64,000 bases of DNA from Trichoplusia ni (GCF_003590095.1 NC_039502.1:3070753-3134752); one strand, 5' to 3'. Positions 1 through 13,230 are shown, counted from the stretch's first letter. Program-made: numbers and translations. Notes: generated by a model not told the origin, from the sequence alone.

Positions 1-3000
1 ATGAGATTTAAATTTTGTAGAGCTGATAAAGTTGAATTTGAATTATTCATTAAATGACCAAAACTAAACTGTTCGTAGTTTTTTAAAAAAAGGAAGATAT
101 TTCGTATATGATCTACGTTGACCACATAAAGTTGTGACACTGACTGATATTTTAGTTTCGAAATCTGTACAGTTATAACAACAATTGCTAGTTAATATTC
201 AACTCCCTCTCAATTGTTCAATTCAAGTAACAACACATCCAATGTAAATTCTGTTAATAAAAAAAAAAAACATTATAAATATTTCACAATCATTACCAAG
301 TTCAATTTCTAGGCACAAATAATTGAACACAAATCACCAAAAATAGTAATTCAGTCAAAAGAGTTGGATATATTAATCGTTCCAATGGTCCTTTATGCAA
401 AAGAGGTTTATGGACTTCGGGTCCAAAGAAAAGGCTGAAATGTAGGACGAGCTTCTAAATTACCTTCACGAATGCCAGTGAACCTTGCGACCTAATACTT
501 ATTTCTAAGTCGTGTTATGTCTTTTACTCTCCCTCTAGAGTAGAGACATTAAGTAGAGATGGCCATACTCTTAAAACAACGCCTTAACGTTACCATTATT
601 TAAGACACAAGCTATCTTTATCATTTAAAGGTAAAACGTTGAGACAGAAATGTAAAAAAAAAACTAATGATATGATATAAAAATTCTTAATAAGATAATT
701 CATGTAAGTTGTCTTTTACGATCATTGTGGTTGATACATTCACAGCGCTAAAATTAATGCACAAGTAAAAATATTAGTAATATAATTTAAAACCATTATC
801 TCCACTAAAACAAGACTATAATACCAGTATATTAGCCTAATTAACTAATTTTGATGAAACTTGGACCATTCTTTATGTCGGAATAACAATAATACTATTT
901 TAAATAATCTCGAAAAAAGCTAACGAAAAGATATTGTATGATAAATTGCCTAATACTCATCTTAATTAAAAGAAATTGAATTGATTAAAAATTAAGGCAG
1001 CTTTTTACATACATACATGTTTACAAGGAATCGGTAACTATTAATTACTAATACGTTCCATGAAACCAGAATTGATAATATAATTCAATTACAGTTGGCT
1101 CGGTACCTCTTGCCCCCATACCTATATGTGCAGCATAATGCACCTCTTTTACATACGGTTGCGCATTTCAAGGACACGCGACTGCAACGCCACAAGGTCA
1201 AGCATCAACTAGCCGTAGTGGTGTAACGAATATATTCGTAATAGGTACTACGTATTACGATACCATACTAGGATATGTAAGGTTCACGTTGTAGGCTAAT
1301 TACTAGTCAAATAATAAGGTTGTGACAACAATTATTATGTATATGCGTATAAAAAGTATGAACCAAAAATGATTGAATATTTGCTCATAGAAATTGGTTT
1401 GAGAATATTACTTTATAAAAATAGCTTCAAGAGCCTATTATATGACTAGTACCGAGTAATAGGTAGTATTATAATATGAAAATATTATATTAGAATCTGG
1501 TATAAAATCTGGCTTTCCAAAATCTCTACCGTCAAATGGACAGTGGCTGGATAGATAAGATATACTCTGTCTACACGCAAGAGTATTTGGCATTCTGCCT
1601 CTATTGTCAGAATCGATATAAAGTGCGAATGTTTGACAGATCATACCTTAGTTAGAAAGGGCAGTGAGTCAAATGCATCAGACACGTGTAATGTGTAACT
1701 GATTGTTCCACCGAGAATAAATCACTTACGAATATTTATAATTGTGAGTAAATATTTAATAGGACGTAAATCACGCGCCGTTGGCATTATTGGAATGGAG
1801 GAAGCGGACGTGTTTATGGTCAGCGAATATTACGTATTAATGTACTTATTACATTAATTGTACCGCTTTTTTGATCCTGGACTGTTTCCAATGCCTTTTT
1901 TGGGTTATAAGAAATATGGTAGAGATAACAAAGGAATATTGAAGTAATATTTATTCTATTATAATTTTTTCCGGTTTTTCGAGTTATAAAGTTCTTTAAT
2001 AAATTAATTTAACATTATGCCAGATTGGTGATTGGTATTATTTATGCCAAATATCGTAAAAGAAAAGGTTAATATTTTTATTTCGAGTCCCATTTTTTTT
2101 AATTGTCAGATTCCACTTTCTTTTTTAACGATTCTATATCCCATTATAAATCAGTGTACCATAAAAAGCTCTATAATACAATACAGGTCAGCTAAGACGT
2201 CTTAAGTTACAAAATAAATCAAAACCATTATATTAAAATGTTCACTTGACTAACTTATTTTTGTAAACAATGTACCTGTAATTATGTCTTTAAGAGAAAA
2301 GTATGCTTAAAGAGATAAACAGACTTTACAATTTATTGTTTCCTTTTATGTGTGAACAAGAGCTTAAGCGAACCGCGAAATACATTTCGATGCGCTTTAC
2401 TCAATGAATACTCCATTGAGGTAGGTTTAAGTGAAGGCGGCCCTTCAAAGAAATGAGCAAGAATGCGTCAATTCAAAAACGGTACTACAAAAATATAATT
2501 GTTATTGCAATTATTTCAAAATATTAATGTTATTTATCGATTTAGGGCTCATTTATCGATTTAAATAATTTGAATAAATTTAAAAGCCGATTAAATTCTA
2601 ACGAATCTTTGGCACTATAACAAAATTGTTTGCTAAGACTATCTAAGGATTAAAAAAAATGGTTTAATGTAATAAAGCAAAATAAAAAATATTCCGGAAC
2701 AATTGATTACGTGATAAACACTGCGGTGAATATAAGTAGGAAGATGTTCCTTTTAAAATTGTTGTTAAAATATTGGGGATTATTTAGAACAAAGAGAATT
2801 ATCTCAGGTAACATTGCTCTACTGCTCTACTGTTTACCCTCGACCGCTAAGAGCGCTGTCATCGCGTTTTTTCGACAACCGGGCAACCGTATGATTTATG
2901 TTACTGTAGCGACCACTGCATAATCCGGCACTTTATTTGTTACATACGACTAGATACTAAATCGATTAACAATCGGCTAGCTTTTGAGATTTCTGTGTAA

Positions 3001-3400
3001 ATTAAAAAACGAACGCGAAGTTGCTACGAAATTTCTACCGCAGACCGGCGGCGTAGACAACGAACTTACGCAAAAGCGAAACGTCACAAGTACTGTATAT
3101 AAAAAAGCAGATGATTTAACTATACATACTACGATGCAGGCTCTAGTGGAAGCCGTAATGAGGAAAGGTCAAACACAATGCCTTACTCGTCAATTAGAGG
3201 ATTAACGGCATAACCAACATACGGCAGCTGACAAAAGAGGAACGAAGATTTATATCGCGTACGCACTCTTTTGTCATAATGCAGCTACCCCAGGTGCTCG
3301 ACAGGGAACGGATATTTTTTTTATGCATTCACACAATTAAATGTGGTATTGTAGTGCAAATGAATAGCGAATCCAGGGCGGACATGTCATAGCAAGCACA
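1..3400. other. AT-rich non-coding stretch
   Basis: No recognisable gene, RNA or intact repeat was found here on either strand. ORFs are short (under 75 codons), AT-driven and show no known motif. The stretch is probably intergenic or the intron of a gene whose exons lie elsewhere. Confidence 0.5.
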
Positions 3401-3424
3401 TAAAGAAATGTATACCTTTTATCC

Positions 3425-3745
3425 GGCGAGCCCTGTGTGCGAACGCCGGCGTCCGTGGCGGTAAGCCCCCGGTGGTGAAGTGTCGAGAGTGAGGGTGTCG
3501 GAAGCGCCTAGGAGGGCTCCTGGCCGCGAGGGGCCGGCGTTGCTGCGCGTAGCGAGCGATGGCGCGCGTGTGCCTCGAGGTCGCGGTGCCGGCGGAGTGG
3601 CCGCGGCCGCCGCGCTGTCACCGCCGCCGGCCGCCGCCGCTGCGCGCGCCGCCGCCTGCGCCACGCGCATGCGCCCGCCGCGCCGCAAGCGGGTACACTG
3701 AACACGAGCGTCACGAGCGCCACCACATGTGCTATACTGGCGCGC
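3425..3745. promoter_or_regulatory. CpG-rich island, probable promoter or first exon
   Basis: About 320 bp of extremely G+C- and CpG-rich sequence stands out from AT-rich surroundings. It contains GCGCATGCGC near 3663-3672, the core of an NRF-1/Ewg-type palindromic site, and an E-box-like CACATGTG near 3724-3731. Because of the composition, ORFs stay open in several frames on both strands; the minus-strand one is alanine-rich (about 89 codons). None resembles a known protein, so the direction of transcription cannot be settled. In lepidopteran genomes such islands commonly mark promoters or 5' exons of regulated genes. That role is an inference here. Confidence 0.5.
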
Positions 3746-4069
3746 TGCCGCCCTTACCTACATTGTATATCGAGGTGAGCATTGTGCGACATTTTTTTTA
3801 TAATCTTCGATTTTGACCCACATTGTTACCGACTACAATTCAAATCAACAAACCAAGTTTCGCATTTCGTAACAGCATGAATTGCCGGAGCGGTGTTTAA
3901 TGGAAGTAGTAATCGTAGCAACAATTTCTAACATCAACATTGGTTTCTATGAAAGGTTTTTGTAAATGGAAACATTTTCATTGATCCTACCTTTAGTTTT
4001 ATTCTGTAGTGAATAATTTTGGGATTTTAAAGGAGGGGTTAAAAGCTTCAAAAAGCTGTAAAGTTTGTT

Positions 4070-4225
4070 TGATATCGGTGCGTTACAATCAGCTGTTTGT
4101 ATCGGCTGTGTATCGATTGGCGGCACTTTCTCCGCTGGGCGCGAACACCTCGCTCTGTTTTGGCGCCGCTCCAGCAATGGCGGCCACCCACCCTAGTAAC
4201 AGGGTACACGCCATTTTCACGTAAC
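4070..4225 (+). promoter_or_regulatory. Second GC-rich patch with ATGGCGGC motif; possible 5' exon
   Basis: A smaller GC-rich patch lies 350 bp after the main island. It holds CAATGGCGGCC at about 4176-4186, which fits both a YY1/Pho-type site and a start codon in fair context. The ATG at 4178 opens 15 codons before a stop, and GT dinucleotides follow that could be splice donors. It could be a first coding exon, a 5' UTR or part of the same promoter region. No downstream exon could be tied to it with confidence. Confidence 0.25.
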
Positions 4226-4229
4226 AAAT

Positions 4230-5850
4230 TATTACTTACTTAGTCAACTAAAAATACATTTTGAATACTTACATAACGCTTAATATTACTTAATTTGGTT
4301 TACTTGTCGAACTTGGCTAATAAATGAGATAGAGCTTTTCGATAAAGGTTTTGATAATAGTTTTGATAACTGAGTGAGCTGTGACTGTCTTTTATGATGT
4401 TTAAATTTCAAAAGTTAAAACTACCTACTTACTACTACTTAGATAGATTAAATTTCTGATTCATGAATACTTTTGTTTAGCAGTACTTTTAACATGTATA
4501 TTTCTCTTGATTATCTAACTCCTGGTAGAGCTTTGGCTTATAGTTTAAATGTAAAAACAATAAAAAGTAACACCTACTTGTATTTACTGTTTTACACTAA
4601 AAATTATAAGTCTTGATTGGTAACTTAGGAATTAATTAAAAAAAACTGATTAAAAAAACAAAGAATGCAAAAAAAAAATAGTTAAATTATGCTTATCGCC
4701 ACGTAGGTTACAATCCAGTGAAATAGTTTCAAAATAAAAATCTTAAAATATGCGATTTTGTTCTACTGTTATGTTAACTTACGCATTACACACTGGGCCG
4801 GGGGTCTGGATATCTGCATTGCTACAAAACGATCACCAGACACGTGAAATGTGAATATATCGCCTTCAAGTATTATATACCAGTAGTTTGGGGTATAATG
4901 CAGCTGGTGTGGTGAAAAAAGGGATTTTTGTAAAAAATCCTAAAAAAGGTTCTTCTGGTAGTATGCGTTGTTATTTGAGAGCTTTGTGCTTTAGTACTAG
5001 AAGGTTATTATGATTTTTGAATAAAGTATTTATACTATGCATCTATCAATAAAAAATCAAATGAGATTTCCAATTTTATTTCAATGGCGGTTAAAGACAC
5101 GGTAGCGTGTGAGCAAGGAGCCAAAAAGCAAGGAGCCAAGTTCATGTAACAAATTAATTTTTCAGAAAAGATAGATAAAGATAAGAGAATTTAATTACAT
5201 GAACATTACCAGACAACCTCTATAATAGGTGAATATACATTTTATTTTTAAAAAAGGTACGAAAGCCCTGAAGTTAGTACCATAATTAAAAAAAAACTAT
5301 GTCGAGGTGCAGCAATGATTGTCAAATTTATTTTGTTACCAATCGATTCGTCTGTATCTAGCCTATTTGTACGGAACTCTCAGTGTTGCGAGTCCGACTC
5401 CGACTTAATAGTATTAATTGGCCAGTTAGCTACCGAACCCAGTTCCAGTTACAGGGCTATTTAACAATATATGTACTATGTATTTATGTGTATTGAATCC
5501 AGATCTACAAAGCGCTTTTACCATGTGGACACAATAAAAATTGTTCACGGAACGAAAGTAGAGTCGGTCGTTTTCATTGCATTTTTAAATTAATTATGTC
5601 TCTTCAAAATACGTTAATAAGAAAACGTCATTTATACATTTCTCTCATATATTTTTGGTTTGTTAGCTTGTGCCGTAGTAGTTGAAGATGTTTGTCTACT
5701 AAGCCAAACAGGATTGGAGATCTATTTTTCTGGACTTCTTTTTCAGGGTTTTGCAATGCATAATTTCCGACTAGTAAAAATGAGACATTCGGACGCCGTC
5801 ATAATTAACCAAATTAGACAAACATTCCAAAAAATCTTCCATGTTTATAC
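4230..5850. other. Non-coding stretch
   Basis: AT-rich with no recognisable gene. A 12-13 bp unit (GCAAGGAGCCAA) is repeated twice close together near 5115-5140. Otherwise nothing is seen. Confidence 0.45.
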
Positions 5851-5852
5851 TC

Positions 5853-6045
5853 CAGTTGTTTTGGCACCTTTTTTTTTTTGTTTAGGCGGGGGAATCCTCA
5901 TGGATACCCACTCCCTCGGGGGAGTAAATGGGTAGTGTCAGACTTTTACTGACTAAACCTGAACCGCCGTGCTACGTCATCCGCGTTGTTGTGTCGGTGT
6001 ATGGCAATGCGTTGCAATCCTTCATACACAGTTGTTTTGGCACCT
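5853..6045 (-). repeat. Short retroposon (SINE-like) with perfect 17-bp target-site duplication
   Basis: The 17-mer CAGTTGTTTTGGCACCT occurs at 5853-5869 and again at 6029-6045. Between the copies are about 159 bp that begin with an oligo-T run on the plus strand. That arrangement fits a poly(A)-tailed retroposon inserted in minus orientation by target-primed reverse transcription. The body includes GTGTCAGACTTTTACTGAC (about 5935-5953), a segment I recognise as recurring in lepidopteran dispersed repeats. The open frames running through it are by-products of the insertion. Confidence 0.8.
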
Positions 6046-6049
6046 ACTT

Positions 6050-9000
6050 AAAAACAGAACCATCCTTCTGTCTAAAAGTATACCCTAACTATCAAGACTT
6101 AAATTCTATGTATAACAACAATCATGATAAAAATCCCAAAAGTTACACTTAAAATATATCATTCTTTTATTTTTGACGTGTTTTTTTGTAAAAAGACACG
6201 CCATATTGGCTACAAACTACATGGAATTTCCTCTTTAATTCTTTTCATACATTTCGTTAGCACAGCATAGGCCATGACACCGACTCTACTTAATAATAAC
6301 GTTCTATCGGGAATTTTGACAGGCATCCTTTGTTTATTAACCTTTTAATGTATCGTCTTACTTGTTTGTTCTTCGTTTACTAAACATATTTCATGGAATT
6401 AGTCAGGAATTGATCTATTTCCCAAATTATGGTATTTAGAAAACGTCGCATTTTGTTTTTACCGTTTTCTTTGGTAATTTCTATTGCCTTAATATTATGT
6501 TTTGTGTTTATGGTTGTTTTTTGTACAACAAAATAAAAAGGTTAACTTAAAACTATAGTAAATATAGCTAATGAAAGAATTCAAGTTAAAGGTTGCATGT
6601 TATTGTGATTGCCAATGTTATTGCCTTGTTTTAATCCATCACAACCTACCGTTGAAGAGTTTTAAATGGCTACCTGTTTTTAAAGTCACAGATACGTTTG
6701 AGTATTCGAAGCAATTATATTAAATGCTATAGAATATCATAACATGACTTATTAATTCCTATTTGATTAATATTTCAACGACGAAAATCGAAAGACTAGA
6801 CTTCTCTTTATACCTTTTTTTAAATTGTATAAAACTTTTTATGTCTAACTCGACAATTAATGATACAGTCTGAAGATTAGACGATGATGCTTAAAGAAAA
6901 ACAGCTTCAATTTAGTTCTACTTCAAAATGTAGAGTTTTACACACAAATGCAGGGATATATGCTATGTGATATAGAAGAATTTTAGCAGCAATGGAGTAT
7001 AGCTGCGGCTAGTAGTCAGGTCAAGGGCATTGCACAAATCCGCAGTCTCCTTTGACGCATACAACACCCCAGCTCACTCCCCTATCGTAACGACAGATCA
7101 TTAACAGGGGTCGCCATCGGCTAGGCGATGTATTCCCGGTGTATCTGAAAGCTTTTGTTTATTTACTTTGGTAAAAAAACTACACAGATTGATTGTTATT
7201 ATATATATGCTATACCAGTATTTTGAAAGATAAAGGAAAAGAGAATGTTTGGAGTGTGAGAAGGCACTTGAAGGAACGGTAGTTGGATTAATCAGAAAAA
7301 ATATAGATACACTTTTTGAAGTGTTCCAATTTACACTGTAAACTTTCAACGTTTGATAAATTCTTTGTATTGACGTTCCATATTGCGTAAACATACTTTG
7401 ACTGGTGTTTTGGTAAAGTCACAGCAGAGGAAGGGACACAATAATGTGTTTTTTGCTTGTGCATACCTGCAATATTATTTTTATGGATATAATTATTTTC
7501 TTAGGGTACTTTGAGACACTTAGTTTCAAGAAAGTATAAAGCTTGCCAACATTACAACTTAAATGTATCTCATACATCTAGTATTATCACAATAATTATA
7601 ATCAACAGAATCTAGCAATATTTATGCATCATCAAAAAACTGAATTGATATGAAATATTTTTGATGAAAGTATTCTTCAATCTATAATTCATCTATAAAC
7701 ATTAAAAAAGGACTTTGTTTCTTATATATTCAATAAAACGTTTTCTAAACGACCGTATACAATTGGTATAATAAAATCTTTAGTTTTCCTTCATATAAAA
7801 CTGTTTATTTTAATTACCGTTAAAAATTTCTTGATTTTACTTGCTGTGTGCGTTTTAAGGGCCATGTATCGTAGTAATTTGATTCGATATAGGTATATTG
7901 AACCGAATCCGGGGCGTCGATATTAGGGCTCATTTTTAGTGAGCTAGAAAAAAAAAAACCTTTATCAATGTTGTGATCAGGATGCTGGTCTTCGGGACAG
8001 CATTTTTTTTTTTTTAAAGATTGAACTCACTCTCACTACTTAAACCTCAAGCCCTATCTAGCATGGCTTTGATATTTTTTCACAAATAGCTTTGAGAGAT
8101 TTACAACTAAATATGATGACATAATATCACACCCGACAATCACTTTAAAGACCGAAGTATGTTGCACCGAAACAAGACAATGGTAAATAAATTGTTGTGG
8201 GCAAACCGTTGATATCGATCATTGAAATTAGATATGGCAGCCTTGATTATATAATAATTCAACTGAATAATGTTTTCAATTATCAATAAAATAACTATTT
8301 TATTGGAATATACGTCACCTTTCATGCTACCAATCTTCTATAGCAAATAAATTATATTTTATTTAAAGCATGAGAAAATCACGAGTCTTTTTTGTTAAAC
8401 ACCCTCAAATAATCGAAAAACTCTTTGTTCCTTATAATTCTTTTATGTATAGTTGATGCAATATAATATATTCCTACATTCATTTAAGGTGTAGGTATAA
8501 CGAAAACCTTATCCGTTAAACGTTTTTTCTTTGGACTCAAACATGTGCATATTCCCATCTGGTCTTTGATAATGAAGATAACATCATTATATTGTACTGC
8601 AGGGTTGATATCTCGTTAAATCAGTGGCTACTGATACAGCGGCCTTATTGCGGACATGACTTGCAAATTTTCATTCTAATCTTGTTGACCCAAACTTAAC
8701 ACACTCTATTAACTCGAATTTTCATTTTACCGACGACGTAGCAACGAAAATATAAAGATTTTTTCTAGTGACATGATTTTATAGGAGATGTGATATTCCG
8801 AGAGACCTAAAAAAGAGCAAAAAGCGTTACGAAATTGTAGCCTGTAGCTATTAAAATTTTTTTCGTAGCTCGACCTTACCGTAGCGTAGCAGTTCGTTAA
8901 CTGAATATTTCGTAGCAGAAATTCTAGTTTTCACTTCAACATTTTTTTCTTTACTTTTGATCAACACATTAGTGTGCTGAAATTTAATATCCGTGATTTT

Positions 9001-12000
9001 CAGACACCAAATATAGATTTCTAATTAAAAGTAAACGTGATTACGTCACGATTCCTAAATGAATTGGTATTTAAAGTAAATTGGTGCCTATGTTCGGTAT
9101 TAGGTAATATTGTGTAGTACGTGGGCTGAACGTTCGTTCTTCATTAAGTCACCAGTGGTAAAATTGGAACGAAATTATTAGGGCTTGAGGTATACATTAT
9201 GTTACATAGGAAAATTTGTATTTTGATACTAAACCGTTCATTAATATTTTTTGCCATACAATTTATTCTTACGACATCTCCTCTCCTGCCATCTTATATT
9301 GTGTTTTTACTTATCTCTCTAATTTTGAGTGTGAAAAAATTGTATAGGGAAGAGCGTAAACTTTTCTGCACTGTGAAAAAAACAGAGGGATATTGCCTTT
9401 TCTATTTAAATCATAATATGTACTTTTTTGATCTTGCCACGAATCTATCGCAATATTCTCAACCTTATTCCGGTTAGCTTTTTTTTCTTAGCTGGCCAGT
9501 TTGCATCAGCAGAAAAAAAAAATATTCGCTGTCCATTTGGTGCAACCTCATTCTAATTCCACAGGGTTTTCACCGAAATTAACTTCCTTCTATCAAAACA
9601 TAGCAAATTAGTATTTTCTTAAATCGAATACATTACTAAATATTTTTAATTAAGTATTTGGCATATCTTAGCGAATGTAAACCAATTCGGGGAAATAGAG
9701 CAAACTTTACAGCTCTATATATAAAGAAATATGCTAGCTGACTTTCGTGAACGTTGCCAAAATGTTAAGTTCCTTCTTTTGTTTTACTATTCCGTCGGTG
9801 ATTGTATTTTTCTATTTCTTTTTTACTTTTACATCAGTTAGTTTTTTAGTGCGGAAACATGGATGCTGTCCCAAAAACATAGTGAAATAAACTAGCCTTT
9901 GAAGTTACTACTGAAGAATAAAGTGATACTCTAAAGTTGATACGCCGTTTGATGATAATATGCGTGTGCAGGTAACCTAACAAAACGTGCCTAACAAACA
10001 TTTTTCGATTTTAAAAAAATATCAAATTTGTTCATAAAGGAAATGAGATCGTACTGATAGATTTTTATAACTTGAAATATTTTTTTGTTGCAAGGATTAT
10101 AAGAACGGTCACGCATATTATCATACGGTGCATTAACTATAGTAATAATATCGCTAATGCACAAAATTCAAGCTCATAGAAAATTATTAAATATTATTCC
10201 TCTAAATAAACCATTTCTAATAAAATACTCAACAGTTGGAACACCGAGATCTACTTTTATTTATTTCATTCACATAGGGGCTAAAGATGTGGATGTAGTT
10301 GATGTTTGAAGCATTGCTGTTCTTAAGCTAGAAAGAAAAATGATTAGGGAGTATATGGAAGGATGACAGATAAATGTTTATACTGCAGTGCAGTAAAATA
10401 AATATAAATCATTTCACCATCAAACTAGATCTGCCTCATTCTAGATGACTGTTCAATTTCTAATCATTCCATTGATAATTCGATTGACTGATTAAGAAAC
10501 AATGGAAGTAATTATTAGGGTAAAATTGACTTAATAAAACATTTTTCCGGTTTTCCCCATTAATCAGATTTAGGTGGGACGCTTTAGTCAGTTGAATTTA
10601 AGGACTTTAAAGTAATAAAATATTTGACCAGACCTACATTTGTTTTTTTGAATAATCAGTAATATAATCTATGAAGGCTTTTACGATGCCCTGTCACACT
10701 TCAGTCCGTTTCTCCATCTTTGATAATATTATGTGGCCAAACCATATCATATCATAATTAGTAAGAGTTGTAGTTGTAAATGGTTGAAATTGTCGAAGTA
10801 CGAATATTTTACTACATCTAGTAGCTACTGGAATTGCTTAATAGTACAATTTTATCTGCGCAATAAAAAAATGTAATGTTTTGTAATGTATGCAGTTTTA
10901 CGTGTAACAAAGGAAAATAACGTGTTTTAAGTAACGGTGTATAATTCTATGTAAGTTTTTTAATTGTTGAAATATTTATTAGGTAAGACAATAAAGAACT
11001 AACTAACTACAAATATGCAAGTATCGCGAACCTCGATCGAAAAAAAAATCGAATGTCAGGCGAATTCAATCGAAAGCCAGTTTTTTTTATTATTTGGTCA
11101 AAATTGTACAAAAGCAGAAATAAAGTAAATAAATTATGGACCGAGTTTGCGAATAGCATCAATACCCTCAAAAAAGCCCTTTCTTTTCAAGTAGAAGATC
11201 TGATTAGTTATCATTTTAATACAAGATGGATTAGCAATACCGCAAACAGAACCTATATACGTGATATTTACAACGTTTGCATTTCGACTAACTCGAGAGT
11301 AAACTAGCTCGGCATACTCATTTATCGTCAGAACACACCAAACGTCACAGCTAACACACAATCATGTATACATACATGCACAATAGACATATACAGCATG
11401 TACACACATAGGCAACACTTGATGAAGAAATAACATAAATAGCTGAACAGAGTAGGTCCACTTCAAATACGTGAGACAAAATACGGTTTCGATCCTGGCC
11501 TACAAATATTGTGCGATTTAAAAAGCTTGGCCAAAAAGAAGTAACTATACATCTTAGTAATAACCCTGGCCATTCTTATTGCGGAAAGTTTGTAATAAAA
11601 AAATTGTAATCACTTACTTTTCTGGGGTAATGAATTTACAATTATCATCTGCTTTAAATTAACCCTAACCTAACCTTCTCTATAATTACAATCCCTCTAC
11701 CTGCACGTCTCGTGCACAAATAAATTTGGTAATTACATCTTCAAAGCTAAACGGAAGAGCTTTTAGTTTCAGCGGTTACGTCACTAATTAACAGTCAGTT
11801 ACGAAACGATTTTGAGATGATATTGAACTTCCAAGATTAAATTATAAATTATATTTACATAGTTTTGATTCTGAAACAAACACATTATAAAACACTAACT
11901 TGTTAAATAAAACTATTAGGTTTCTTAGTACTCAGAATCATTAATCTGTTTTTTTTGGAAACTACAAACATAATTTTATTTGTTACCTGAAAGTAAAAAT

Positions 12001-12050
12001 ATTATTACAGACATAAAAAGACACAATTCGAATATCATTTGTATTATTCT
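6050..12050. other. Long non-coding stretch
   Basis: About 6 kb of AT-rich DNA without a recognisable coding exon or structured RNA. The longest open frames (about 90 codons at 7101-7394 minus and 9199-9477 plus) show no known motif and have AT-driven composition. Probably intergenic or intronic. Confidence 0.45.
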
Positions 12051-12056
12051 TTGCAG

Positions 12057-12137
12057 ATGGAGGACGGGTTCCCTGATTTGATGAATTTTAAAACAATCCT
12101 ACACCTTTAGAACGTTGCTTATTGTGTACAGAATAAA
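12057..12137 (+). other. Possible small 3'-terminal exon with poly(A) signal
   Basis: A good splice-acceptor context (pyrimidine-rich tract then TTTGCAG, ending 12056) is followed by 17 open codons starting ATGGAGGACGG, a TAG at 12108-12110, and AATAAA at 12132-12137. This is the layout of a last exon of a plus-strand transcript, perhaps one starting at the GC-rich region 8 kb upstream. The peptide is too short to recognise. It may equally be chance. Confidence 0.2.
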
Positions 12138-12210
12138 GTTAATTTACTAAATGACGCTGTTTTTACAACATATCAAAGGTAAGTTTTTAGTAATTCTTCC
12201 CGTAACTTAC

Positions 12211-12375
12211 AGGCCCGTTGGTCTAGTCAAGTCTGGTGTTCAGTGACCCTGACTGCTATACCGGAGTTCGTGAGTCGATTCCCATTTCCCACCCAGGTCA
12301 ATAATGTTTGTGTGATGAGCACGATTATTTGTTTTGTGTCTGGGTGTAATTTATCTATATTATGCATATTTTTAT
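12211..12375 (+). repeat. tRNA-derived SINE
   Basis: It starts with GGCCCGTTGGTCTAGTCAAG, resembling a tRNA A box. A degenerate B box (GAGTCGATTCCC) follows about 55 bp later, then a tail with TTTGTGTGATGA and TGTCTGGGTGT. This composition matches tRNA-derived SINEs common in moth genomes. It abuts the inverted-repeat element that begins at 12380. No clear target-site duplication was found. Confidence 0.65.
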
Positions 12376-12379
12376 AAGA

Positions 12380-13230
12380 ATGATTTTAATAAGAATAATA
12401 TTGCACGACTTACTTAATGGAAACTTGTATTCTGAGCACTAAACAACTGATAAACATACTGATATGTATATTTGAAATACACGGTGATTTTTTAGTCGTC
12501 TTACAAAAGCAGCCCAGTTCATGTATCCGACGTAAAATACCCCTAGGCGCGATGATTATTTTTTTATCATCAACTAAAATAATAATTACGAAGAAAAATT
12601 AAACAAGAGAAATCTGAAATATACTCTTAAAAATGATAAAAACGCCGCCGCCCGCACCTCTCACCATTGTTACAAGGCTCGGACCGCGTTCGCATCAGAG
12701 CTGTGTTTCTAAAAAACTACGAATTGCATCATAATCTATACTAATATATAAAGCTGAAGAGTTTGTTTGTTTGTTTGTTTGTTTGTTTGAACGCGCTAAT
12801 CTCAGGAACTACTGGTCCAAATTGAAAAATTCTTTTTGTGTTGAATAGACCATCCATCGAGGAAGGCTTTAGGCTATAAACCATCACGCTGCGACTAATA
12901 GGAGCGAAGATACAATGGTAAATGTGAAAACATAGGGCAGGTATAAATCATAACTTATACCACTCTACCCACGGGGACGAAGTCGCGGGCAACAGCTAGT
13001 ATTGAATAAAAATTGCATTTTAAATTTATTCAAATCTCATAAATACCTATTTTTTTTATCATGAACGTGTTCTAGTCATTAGATACATGAACTGGGTTGC
13101 TTTTGTAAGACAACTAAAAAAATCACGGTGTATTTCAAATATACATATCAGTATGTTTATCAGTTGTTTAGTGCTCAGAATACAAGTTTCCATTAAGTAA
13201 GTCGTGCAATATTATTCTTATTAAAATCAT
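12380..13230. mobile_element. Non-autonomous element with about 150-bp terminal inverted repeats
   Basis: The first about 150 bp (12380 to about 12528) reappear in reverse complement at about 13083-13230, with only scattered mismatches and single-base gaps. The outermost matching bases are ATGATTTTAATAAG on the left and its complement on the right. The interior holds a GC-richer segment (12640-12720) and an inserted Helitron-like element (12735-12999). No transposase ORF is present, so this is a foldback or MITE-like element. The superfamily is not identified because target-site duplications are unclear. It ends about 385 bp before the TMEM230 start codon. Confidence 0.8.
12735..12999 (+). 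mobile_element. Helitron-like non-autonomous element (lepidopteran type)
   Basis: It starts TCTATACTAATATATAAAGC and ends in CAGCTAG followed by T. This fits Helitron structure: 5' TC, 3' CTAG and insertion between A and T. A (GTTT)n microsatellite lies near the 5' end (12758-12789). The interior 'GAACGCGCTAATCTCAGGAA' and the closing 'GGGGACGAAGTCGCGGGCAA' are, from memory, hallmarks of an abundant lepidopteran Helitron-like family. It is nested inside the larger inverted-repeat element, so it is the younger insertion. It has no coding capacity. Confidence 0.75.

Noticed and set aside
3419..3816. Four overlapping Ala/Arg/Pro-rich open frames on both strands
   Set aside because: They follow from the extreme GC content of the island. 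None shows a known motif or splice context that singles it out.
11658..11680. Telomere-like AACCCTAACCTAACC
   Set aside because: Only two or three units are present, too few for an interstitial telomeric array.
12758..12789. Independent (GTTT)n microsatellite
   Set aside because: It is an internal part of the Helitron-like element.
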